5,054 nt of DNA from Rhodospirillales bacterium. GTDB taxonomy: Bacteria; Pseudomonadota; Alphaproteobacteria; Acetobacterales; Acetobacteraceae. The stretch is taken from assembly GCA_028866335.1 (NCBI GenBank), contig JAGWIL010000130.1:1-5054 (forward strand). The letters run 5' to 3'. Under the pieces are notes generated by a model that was not told the origin of the DNA, ran no database searches, and was given only the letters and a program-made list of their open reading frames with translations. Below, in pieces: positions 1 to 5,054 of the stretch (position 1 is the first letter of the stretch; each line of letters opens with the position of its first letter). The position numbers and the translations under genes were made by a program.

Positions 1-66
1 ATGTATTAAACCTGAATCCCAAAAGCCTTGTCGAAAACGGGCAGGGGCGTCACATAGCGGTGGAGC

Positions 67-70
67 AAGG
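67..70 (+). promoter_or_regulatory. Ribosome binding site of ubiG
   Basis: AAGG lies 8 nt before the ATG at 79. It supports that start over the GTG at 60, which opens a different frame with no recognisable protein. Confidence 0.6.
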
Positions 71-78
71 TTTGAGCA

Positions 79-786
79 ATGAGCCAAGGGTCGGTCATAG
101 GGGAAGAAATTGCGCGGTTCGACGCGCTGGCGGCCAGGTGGTGGGACCCGCACGGCCCGATGCGGCCTTTGCACATGATGAATCCGCCCCGTGCCGCCTG
201 GGTGGCGGAGCGGGTAAAACGACACGCCGCGGGCGCGTCGGCAGTGCTGGATGTTGGCTGCGGAGCGGGGTTGCTAGCTGAGGCGCTGGCGCAAGATGGA
301 TTTGCGGTAACCGGGCTGGATGCCGGGGCGGAGGTGATTGCCGCGGCGCACGCCCATGCAGAGGGGCAGGGGCTGAGCCTGACCTACCGGCAGGGCACGG
401 CGGAGGAGCTGGTGGCCGAAGGGGTAAAATTTCCAGTGGTAACGGCACTGGAAATTATTGAACACGTGGCGGATCCGGCGGCGTTTCTGAACAGCTTACG
501 GGCCCTGCTGGCCCCGGGGGGCTTATTGTTTCTCTCCACGCTTAACCGCACGCCTAAATCTTATGCGGTCGCGAAGATCGGGGCCGAATATATGTTGCGG
601 CTGCTGCCCATTGGCACTCATGAGTGGAAGAAATTCATAACCCCGGTGGAGCTGGGCGGGCTGTGCCGCGCGGCGGGCTTGCGCTTCGCGGACACGGCGG
701 GGCTTAGCTATTCGCCGTTGCGGGGCGGGTTCAAGGTAAGCCGGGATCTCTCGGTGAACTACCTCGCCATGGCGATGGCAGATTAA
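79..786 (+). CDS. ubiG: UbiG: bifunctional 2-polyprenyl-6-hydroxyphenol methylase / 3-demethylubiquinol 3-O-methyltransferase
   Basis: This SAM-dependent O-methyltransferase performs both O-methylations in ubiquinone biosynthesis, acting at the inner face of the cytoplasmic membrane. The 235-residue protein has the expected family length. The UbiG N-terminal signature is clear: EEIARFDALAARWWDP (residues 9-24), then PLHMMNP (30-36). The class I methyltransferase fold follows, with SAM motif I VLDVGCGAG (56-64), the ribose-binding acid D81 in VTGLD, and the EIIEHV block (125-130), which is conserved in the UbiG/Coq3 family. STLNRTPKSYAVAKIGAEY (153-171) and LPIGTHEWKKFITP (176-189) match the UbiG-specific segment tied to membrane association. 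The C-terminus has the usual VNYLAMA ending. The ATG at 79 is preceded by AAGG at 67-70 with an 8-nt spacer and gives the normal N-terminus. It is the first gene of the visible run; the next gene begins 10 nt later. An 11-bp inverted repeat lies inside codons 117-126. The identification is secure by recall of family motifs; no search was run. Confidence 0.96.
   Translation: MSQGSVIGEEIARFDALAARWWDPHGPMRPLHMMNPPRAAWVAERVKRHAAGASAVLDVGCGAGLLAEALAQDGFAVTGLDAGAEVIAAAHAHAEGQGLSLTYRQGTAEELVAEGVKFPVVTALEIIEHVADPAAFLNSLRALLAPGGLLFLSTLNRTPKSYAVAKIGAEYMLRLLPIGTHEWKKFITPVELGGLCRAAGLRFADTAGLSYSPLRGGFKVSRDLSVNYLAMAMAD
428..456. repeat. Perfect 11-bp inverted repeat with 7-nt loop inside ubiG
   Basis: AATTTCCAGTG at 428-438 is the exact reverse complement of CACTGGAAATT at 446-456. 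The 7-nt loop GTAACGG lies between them. The element covers ubiG codons 117-126 (K-F-P-V-V-T-A-L-E-I) and could form a hairpin in the mRNA or a cruciform in DNA. No run of T follows it, so it is not a standard intrinsic terminator. Its role, if any, is unknown. Confidence 0.8.
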
Positions 787-812
787 GGAGAGCGCGATGC
801 CGGACGATTTCG
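784..812 (+). repeat. Direct repeat copy 1: translation start region shared with parC
   Basis: These 29 nt cover the ubiG stop, the Shine-Dalgarno, the ATG and five codons (M-P-D-D-F) of the hydrolase gene. They align with 2653-2682 at the start of parC with two substitutions and one single-base gap, about 27 identical of 30 columns. The two copies are in direct orientation about 1.87 kb apart and flank the hydrolase-recO segment. Confidence 0.7.
785..790 (+). promoter_or_regulatory. Strong Shine-Dalgarno of the M20D hydrolase gene, overlapping the ubiG stop
   Basis: AAGGAG shares its first two bases with the ubiG TAA stop (784-786) and sits 6 nt before the ATG at 797. It fixes that start, and ribosomes finishing ubiG end on top of it, which suggests re-initiation or coupling. 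Confidence 0.8.
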
Positions 813-1930
813 CGACGCAGTTGACCATTTGGCGCCATTATCTCCACGCGCGCCCGGAACTCTCGCGCCAGGAGCACGAAACGGCAGCGTTCGTCTGTGC
901 CCGGTTGGACGAGTTGGGCATTCCCTATGAGGCCGGGATTGGCGGGTATGGCGTGGTGGCCAGCCTGAAGCGCGGCGGTTCCAACCATTCCGTGGGTTTG
1001 CGAGCGGATATGGACGCGCTGCCGATACCCGAGGCCACCGGTAAAGCCTATGCATCCCAAAACCCTAGCGTGATGCACGCTTGCGGGCATGATGGGCATA
1101 CGGCGTCTCTTCTGGGTGCGGCGATGCTGCTGCAAAACGACCCGGACTGGTTGGGCCAAGTGCATCTGGTGTTCCAGCCTGCTGAGGAGGGGTTCAAGGG
1201 CGCCCACGCCATGGTGGAGGATGGGCTGTTTGAGCGTTTCCCGATGGAACGCATCTTTGGCTATCATAACTGGCCAGGGCTGGAGACAGGCACCGTAATG
1301 GTGCATCCCGGCCCGGTGATGGCCGGCGCGGCGAATTTCGAAATCACCTTGAAGGGCAAAGCCGGACATGCCGGAATGCCGCATCTCTGCGCGGACCCGG
1401 TGCAGGGCATTGCGCAGCTTATCGTAGCGGTGAACAGCATCGTGGCGCGCAACCTATCGCCGCTTCATGCCGGGGTAATCTCCACTTGCACGCTGAAAGC
1501 CGGGGAAGCGCAGAATCAGGTGCCAGAGCGTGCCTCAATGGGCGGGACCATCAGGGCGTTTTCCACCGATGCTATGGAATTGCTGAAACGCCGCCTGGCC
1601 GAGACAGCCGAGGGCATTGCCACGGCCTTTGGCCTGAAGGCGGAAATATGGATCGGCGGGGATTTGGCACCCACGGGCAATTCGCCAGAAGAGGCCGAAC
1701 TGGCGGTGGTGGCGGCCCAGGCGGCGGGGCTGAAAGTTCGGCGGGACATGGAGCCGACGATGGGGGCTGAGGATTTTGGCCGGTTTCTGGCGGATATTCC
1801 CGGGGCTTATGCGTGGATCGGCAATGGCCCCAGCGCCGGACTGCATAACCCCGCCTATGATTATAACGACGAGATATTGTCTGTAGCGGCGCGGTTTTTG
1901 GCTGCTTGTGCCAAGGCTGCGCTGCGGTGA
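797..1930 (+). CDS. M20D-family metal-dependent amidohydrolase (hippurate hydrolase / N-acyl-amino-acid hydrolase type)
   Basis: This is a predicted cytoplasmic zinc/manganese-type hydrolase that cleaves an amide bond in N-acyl or N-aroyl amino acids or a related small substrate. The exact substrate cannot be read from sequence. The 377-residue protein is near the usual family length of about 380-400. It opens with WRHYLHARPELSRQEHET (12-29), the family N-terminal block. Catalytic-domain motifs follow: RADMDALP (69-76), MHACGHDGH (93-101) and FQPAEEG (127-133). Expected metal ligands by family knowledge are C96, H98, E131, H157 and H350, with E130 as the general base; all are present. The lid/dimerisation domain spans about 180-290 and includes GKAGHAGMPH (187-196). 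GAEDF (323-327) and LHNPAYDYND (349-358) close the active site. There is no signal peptide or membrane segment. It lies 10 nt after ubiG and 6 nt before recO, so it is probably co-transcribed. Hippurate hydrolase, IAA-amino-acid hydrolase and acetyldiaminopimelate deacetylase remain possible specific functions. Confidence 0.93.
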   Translation: MPDDFATQLTIWRHYLHARPELSRQEHETAAFVCARLDELGIPYEAGIGGYGVVASLKRGGSNHSVGLRADMDALPIPEATGKAYASQNPSVMHACGHDGHTASLLGAAMLLQNDPDWLGQVHLVFQPAEEGFKGAHAMVEDGLFERFPMERIFGYHNWPGLETGTVMVHPGPVMAGAANFEITLKGKAGHAGMPHLCADPVQGIAQLIVAVNSIVARNLSPLHAGVISTCTLKAGEAQNQVPERASMGGTIRAFSTDAMELLKRRLAETAEGIATAFGLKAEIWIGGDLAPTGNSPEEAELAVVAAQAAGLKVRRDMEPTMGAEDFGRFLADIPGAYAWIGNGPSAGLHNPAYDYNDEILSVAARFLAACAKAALR

Positions 1931-1933
1931 AGG
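1929..1933 (+). promoter_or_regulatory. Possible Shine-Dalgarno of recO, unusually close to the start
   Basis: GAAGG overlaps the upstream TGA stop (1928-1930) and leaves only 3 nt before the ATG at 1937. That spacing is short, so recO initiation may rely on ribosomes terminating at the upstream gene. No other start is available nearby, because the upstream TGA is in the same frame. Confidence 0.4.
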
Positions 1934-1936
1934 CGC

Positions 1937-2677
1937 ATGGAATTTGAAGGGCCTGGCATTGTTGTGGGCCGCGCCGTGCACGGCGAAGGGGATTTTGTTG
2001 CCACGCTGCTAACCCCGGAAGGGCTGCGGCGAGGGTTGGCCAAGGGCGGGGCATCCCGCAGGCAATCCGGGCTTTGGGAGATTGGCAATATCGTTTCAGC
2101 CCGCTGGACAGCACGTTTGCCCGAGCAATTGGGGGCCTATAGCGCCGAGCTTGTGCACCCGGCGGCGGCCTTGGCAATGCAGGATGCGCAAAGCCTCGCG
2201 GTTCTCCGTGCCGCCTGCCAGCTTGCGGCCCAAGCTCTGCCGGAACGGGAGGCTGTGCCGGAGACTTTCCAGGGGCTGCTGCGGTTGTTGGCCGGAGTCG
2301 AGATTCCGGGCCTTGTTTTGCCAGAGCTTTGCCGGTGGGAGCTTGTGCTGCTGCGCGAGCTTGGCTTTGGGTTGGACTTCTCCTCCTCTGGTGGCGGAAA
2401 TGACCGTCTGGCCTATGTTTCACCGCGTACTGGCCGGGCGGTGACGCTTTCAGAAGCCGGTGATTGGGTGGAAAGGCTGTTGCCGCTGCCGGAATTTATG
2501 CTGGGCGGTGACGAGGCAGGGTTAAAGGATTGCGCCGCCGCGCTGCGTCTCACCGGGCATTTTCTGGCCCGGGACGTATTCGGCGTGCGCCACCGCCCCC
2601 TTCCAGAAGCGCGGCAGGCTCTTTATGAGCAGCTCTCCCTAGGGTTAGAAAATAAGGATAGCGGCGATGCCGGATGA
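1937..2677 (+). CDS. recO: DNA repair protein RecO
   Basis: RecO works with RecR, and often RecF, to load RecA onto SSB-coated single-stranded DNA during gap repair; it also anneals complementary strands. The 246-residue length is normal. Residues 1-80 form the expected N-terminal OB-fold: [19 protein letters not shown], then [19 protein letters not shown] (24-42), then [17 protein letters not shown] (50-66). The helical C-terminal part carries [18 protein letters not shown] (131-148), [10 protein letters not shown] (160-169), LLPLPEF (181-187) and [12 protein letters not shown] (203-214), ending in [10 protein letters not shown] (220-229). These blocks match the alphaproteobacterial RecO form. 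The segment after LDF reads SSSGGGND; the Cys4 zinc cluster known from some RecO proteins is not present, and the only cysteines are C94, C132 and C199. The gene follows the hydrolase by 6 nt in the same frame and overlaps parC by 11 nt, which suggests translational coupling with both. Identification is confident by motif recall. Confidence 0.95.
   Translation: MEFEGPGIVVGRAVHGEGDFVATLLTPEGLRRGLAKGGASRRQSGLWEIGNIVSARWTARLPEQLGAYSAELVHPAAALAMQDAQSLAVLRAACQLAAQALPEREAVPETFQGLLRLLAGVEIPGLVLPELCRWELVLLRELGFGLDFSSSGGGNDRLAYVSPRTGRAVTLSEAGDWVERLLPLPEFMLGGDEAGLKDCAAALRLTGHFLARDVFGVRHRPLPEARQALYEQLSLGLENKDSGDAG
2653..2658 (+). promoter_or_regulatory. Shine-Dalgarno of parC, inside the recO coding end
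   Basis: TAAGGA lies 8 nt before the parC ATG at 2667, within the last codons of recO. An in-frame TAG at 2646-2648 rules out any parC start further upstream, so 2667 is well fixed. Confidence 0.75.
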
Positions 2678-2682
2678 TTTCG
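2653..2682 (+). repeat. Direct repeat copy 2: translation start region shared with the M20D gene
   Basis: These 30 nt hold the Shine-Dalgarno, the ATG and five codons (M-P-D-D-F) of parC. They match 784-812 with two substitutions and one extra base before the ATG. Similarity is lost directly after the shared GATTTCG, so the two proteins share only their first five residues and are otherwise unrelated. Confidence 0.7.
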
Positions 2683-4880
2683 GGCGGGTGGAAGATCTGG
2701 CGCTGGGGAATGCGCTCTCTGAGCGTTACCTGGCGTACGCGCTGTCCACCATCATGTCCCGATCGCTGCCGGATGTGCGGGATGGGCTGAAGCCGGTCCA
2801 CCGGCGATTGATCTACGCCATGCATCAGTTGAAGCTGGACCCGCGCTCGGGCTTTAAAAAATGCGCCCGTGTGGTGGGTGACGTGATGGGTAAATTCCAT
2901 CCGCATGGCGACAGCTCGATCTACGAGGCTTTGGTGCGGCTGGCGCAGGATTTTTCCTCCCGCTTTCCGTTGATCGAAGGACAGGGAAATTTCGGCAATG
3001 TCGATGGCGATAACGCCGCGGCAATGCGCTATACTGAATCGCGCCTGACAGAGATCGCGGAATTTCTACTGCGTGGCATTGATGAGAACGCTGTTGATTT
3101 CCGCCTGACCTATGACGGTGAGGAGCAGGAGCCGGTGGTGTTGCCCGGTGCCTTCCCAAACCTGCTGGCCAATGGTGCCAGCGGTATCGCGGTGGGGATG
3201 GCCACCTCCATCCCGCCGCATAATGCCGGGGAAGTTTGCGCGGCGGCTTTGCATCTTATCGCAAACCCCGATTCCAGCACGGCGGATTTGCTGAAGCATC
3301 TGAAGGGGCCTGATTTTCCGACCGGCGGTGAGCTGGTGGAGGATGGAGAGACGATTCTGAACGCCTATGAAACCGGGCGCGGCTCCTTACGCACCCGCGC
3401 GAAATGGCAGAAGGAAGAGGGTAAGCACGGCACCTGGAATATCGTGATCACCGAAATTCCGTATCAGGTGCAGAAATCCCGCCTTGTTGAACAGATAGCC
3501 ATTCTGTTGACGGAAAAGAAGTTGCCGTTGCTGGGCGATATCCGTGATGAAAGTGCCGAGCATATCCGCCTTGTGCTGGAGCCTAAGAGCCGCACGGTGG
3601 ATGCGGAGATGCTGATGGCCTCGCTGTTCCGTGCCACGCAGCTTGAATCCCGCTTTTCGCTGAATATGAATGTGCTGGATGGCGGGCGCACGCCGAAAGT
3701 AATGGGGCTGAAAGCCATGTTGCGCGCTTGGGCGGACCACCGGCAGGAAGTGCTGGTGCGCCGAACCCATCACCGGCTGGAGGCAATTATTCGTCGCCTT
3801 GAAATCCTTGACGGTTACATCAAGGTTTTCTTGAATCTTGATGAAGTAATCAGGATCATCCGTTTTGAGGACAAGCCGAAGGAGCAGTTGATTGCGACGT
3901 TCGAGCTAAGCGATGTGCAGGCCGAGGCGATTTTAAACATGCGGCTGCGCGCTTTGCGTAAGCTGGAAGAAATGGAAATCCGCAACGAGCATAAGAAGCT
4001 CACGGCGGAGCAGAAGGGTTTGCAGGCGCTGCTGAAGGATGAAGCCAAACGCTGGGCAAAAATCGGCGAGGAAATTGCCGAGGTGCGGGAGAAATTCGGC
4101 GCCGGGCCGCTGGGCGCGCGGCGAACGAAGATTTCGGCGGCGGCACCGGTGGTGGAAATTGTTGCCGAGGCGCTGGTGGAGCGCGAGCCGATTACCATCG
4201 TGCTTTCAGAGAAAGGTTGGATACGCGCGCAGAAAGGGCATCTGGCCGATGGCGCAGAATTGAAATTTAAAGAGGGCGATAAGCTTTTCGTGCTGCTGCC
4301 CTGCCAATCGACCGACAAAATAGCCCTGCTTGGCACCAACGGGCGGGTTTATACCCTCAAAGCATCGGACCTGCCGCGTGGGCGCGGCGATGGCCAGGCG
4401 ATAAGGCTGATGGTGGAGCTGGCCAACGAGGACGGCGTATTGATGCTATTTGTGCCGGATGCGGCGCAGAAATATCTGGTGGCGTCTTCCGCCGGGCGGG
4501 GCTTTGTTTTGCCTGGGGCGGAACTGGCCTCTGAACGGCGGGCTGGCAAGACGATTCTGGCCCTGAAACCCGGCGAGGAATGGTCGGTTTGTGTGCCTGC
4601 CAATGGTGACCATGTCGCGGTTGTGGGGCAAAACCGCAAATTGCTGGTGTTCCCGCTGGACCAACTGCCAGAGATGCCGCGCGGCACCGGCGTGCAGTTG
4701 CAGAAATACAAGGATGGCGTGCTGTCTGACGCCAAGGTGTTTGCGCTGAAAGAGGGTTTGAGCTGGAGCATTGGTGAGCGCGTGCGGACCGAGCAGAAGC
4801 TTACCGAATGGCTGGGCGCCAGGGCGTCTGCTGGACGGTTGCCGCCCAGCGGTTTTCCAAAATCCAATAAATTCGGGTGA
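2667..4880 (+). CDS. parC: DNA topoisomerase IV subunit A (ParC)
   Basis: ParC is the DNA-cleaving subunit of the ParC2-ParE2 topoisomerase, which decatenates daughter chromosomes and relaxes supercoils. The 737-residue length suits ParC (about 740-760) and is shorter than typical GyrA. The N-terminal breakage-reunion domain carries [20 protein letters not shown] (20-39), [13 protein letters not shown] (40-52) and [15 protein letters not shown] (76-90). The nucleophile is Y122 in MRYTE, preceded by R121. [11 protein letters not shown] (105-115) and [16 protein letters not shown] (171-186) are also diagnostic. A tower and coiled-coil region spans about 350-480, with the long helices around [12 protein letters not shown]. 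The C-terminal beta-pinwheel occupies about 490-710. The true GyrA box (QRRGGKG) is absent; [10 protein letters not shown] (568-577) is its degenerate equivalent, which argues for ParC over GyrA. The ending [12 protein letters not shown] (723-734) is the usual alphaproteobacterial ParC tail, so the gene is complete. S83 and E87 keep the quinolone-sensitive state (E. coli S80 and E84). The start overlaps recO by 11 nt. Confidence 0.97.
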   Translation: MPDDFGRVEDLALGNALSERYLAYALSTIMSRSLPDVRDGLKPVHRRLIYAMHQLKLDPRSGFKKCARVVGDVMGKFHPHGDSSIYEALVRLAQDFSSRFPLIEGQGNFGNVDGDNAAAMRYTESRLTEIAEFLLRGIDENAVDFRLTYDGEEQEPVVLPGAFPNLLANGASGIAVGMATSIPPHNAGEVCAAALHLIANPDSSTADLLKHLKGPDFPTGGELVEDGETILNAYETGRGSLRTRAKWQKEEGKHGTWNIVITEIPYQVQKSRLVEQIAILLTEKKLPLLGDIRDESAEHIRLVLEPKSRTVDAEMLMASLFRATQLESRFSLNMNVLDGGRTPKVMGLKAMLRAWADHRQEVLVRRTHHRLEAIIRRLEILDGYIKVFLNLDEVIRIIRFEDKPKEQLIATFELSDVQAEAILNMRLRALRKLEEMEIRNEHKKLTAEQKGLQALLKDEAKRWAKIGEEIAEVREKFGAGPLGARRTKISAAAPVVEIVAEALVEREPITIVLSEKGWIRAQKGHLADGAELKFKEGDKLFVLLPCQSTDKIALLGTNGRVYTLKASDLPRGRGDGQAIRLMVELANEDGVLMLFVPDAAQKYLVASSAGRGFVLPGAELASERRAGKTILALKPGEEWSVCVPANGDHVAVVGQNRKLLVFPLDQLPEMPRGTGVQLQKYKDGVLSDAKVFALKEGLSWSIGERVRTEQKLTEWLGARASAGRLPPSGFPKSNKFG

Positions 4881-4890
4881 AGCCCGCCAG

Positions 4891-5054
4891 ATGAAGCCGG
4901 TTCTGCCAAACTGGGCTTTCAATATGCGGGGTTTTTCACTCTCGGAAGGTTTGCGCGCCTTCTGTGCGGTGGCGCTGCCGTTGTTGTTAGGGCAAGTTTT
5001 TGATCTGCCGCGTTTGGGGTTGGCGGCACTCGGCGCATTGCTCACCTGTTACTC
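4891..5054 (+). CDS. N-terminal fragment of a putative FUSC-family inner-membrane transporter (cut by window edge)
   Basis: The frame stays open for 54 complete codons from the ATG at 4891 to the right edge, so only the N-terminus is visible. After a short polar start (MKPVLPNWAF) comes SEGLRAFCAVALPLLLGQ (residues 18-35), a likely first membrane helix, then RLGLAALGALLTCY (41-54), the start of a second. The pattern of an early LRA-rich helix, a short loop and a second helix with AALGALLTC resembles FUSC / aromatic-acid exporter family proteins, which sit in the inner membrane and are linked to efflux of organic acids. This is recognition from a short fragment, so the family call is moderate; another multi-pass membrane protein is possible. 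The start lies 10 nt after the parC stop, but no good Shine-Dalgarno precedes it. An in-frame ATG at 4924 (residue 12) is an alternative start, also without a clear ribosome site. It is probably co-transcribed with parC. Confidence 0.6.
   Translation, partial: MKPVLPNWAFNMRGFSLSEGLRAFCAVALPLLLGQVFDLPRLGLAALGALLTCY

Noticed and set aside
28..56. Possible promoter for ubiG: TTGTCG at 28-33, 17-nt spacer, CACATA at 51-56
   Set aside because: The -10 element is a poor match and the region is too short to compare alternatives. Alphaproteobacterial promoters are often weakly conserved, so this is not support enough.
2..82. Open + strand frame from the left edge ending in a TGA that overlaps the ubiG ATG (ATGA), like the tail of an upstream gene
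   Set aside because: It is only 26 codons, its composition (Q-K-P-C-R-K-R-A-G) matches no tail I recognise, and an open run this short is expected by chance in GC-rich DNA. A second frame is open there as well.
60..281. A 73-codon + strand frame starting at GTG 60
   Set aside because: It overlaps the start of ubiG in another frame and encodes a low-complexity Gly/Arg-rich sequence; ubiG explains this region.
1572..2423. Long minus-strand open frame (283 codons) across the M20D-recO junction
   Set aside because: It is antisense to two well-recognised genes, is proline/arginine-rich in the way GC-rich shadows are, and has no recognisable domain. The same holds for the minus-strand frames at 731-1384, 3815-4339, 4349-4909 and 4446-5045.
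2892..2930. Quinolone-resistance change in the ParC QRDR
   Set aside because: The residues equivalent to E. coli S80 and E84 are S83 and E87, the unmutated state.
4840..4858. CCGC-CCA-GCGG followed by TTTT near the parC end, resembling an intrinsic terminator
   Set aside because: The stem is 4 bp with a 3-nt loop and the T run is four bases, all within codons of the conserved [10 protein letters not shown] tail. The coding constraint explains it.
4874..4886. Small hairpin CGGG-TGAAG-CCCG over the parC stop as a terminator
   Set aside because: It has only 4 bp of stem and no T run, and the next gene starts 5 nt later. Transcription probably continues.
1..5054. Mobile element, CRISPR array, tRNA/rRNA, toxin-antitoxin or defence system
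   Set aside because: There is no transposase, terminal repeat pair, spaced direct-repeat array or RNA-gene signature. Almost all bases are accounted for by five genes, four of them confidently identified by family motifs.

Overview
The window reads as a compact, single-strand housekeeping cluster from a GC-rich Gram-negative alphaproteobacterium. The protein sequences look most like the Rhodospirillales/Acetobacteraceae type; this assignment is from memory of family sequences, not from a search. The evidence is the ubiquinone-pathway UbiG, the alphaproteobacterial style of RecO (the [10 protein letters not shown] block and the LRLTGHFL...RPLPEAR tail), and a ParC ending in the [11 protein letters not shown] motif with the C-terminal beta-pinwheel expected of topoisomerase IV.

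Layout, all on the + strand. Positions 1-78 are a short leader with no supported gene. ubiG (79-786) makes the two O-methylations of ubiquinone. An M20D-family amidohydrolase (797-1930) follows after 10 nt, with a strong Shine-Dalgarno that overlaps the ubiG stop. recO (1937-2677) follows 6 nt later. parC (2667-4880) overlaps the recO end by 11 nt. After 10 nt a fifth gene starts at 4891 and runs off the right edge; its N-terminus resembles a FUSC-family inner-membrane transporter. Gaps of 10, 6, -11 and 10 nt, with no terminator visible between genes, suggest one transcript with local translational coupling.

The genes do not form one pathway. ubiG serves the respiratory quinone pool, recO serves recombinational repair (RecFOR), and parC serves chromosome decatenation. 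The M20D hydrolase and the FUSC protein are accessory metabolic and transport functions of unknown substrate. recO-parC is an adjacency I associate with alphaproteobacteria; the ubiG-M20D part upstream looks like a lineage-specific arrangement.

I see no mobile element, CRISPR array, tRNA, rRNA or defence system, and no convincing new biological system. Two sequence-level oddities merit checking. One is a near-identical stretch of about 30 nt, covering the Shine-Dalgarno and first five codons, shared by the M20D gene and parC; it flanks the M20D-recO segment as a direct repeat. The other is a perfect 11-bp inverted repeat with a 7-nt loop inside the ubiG coding sequence.
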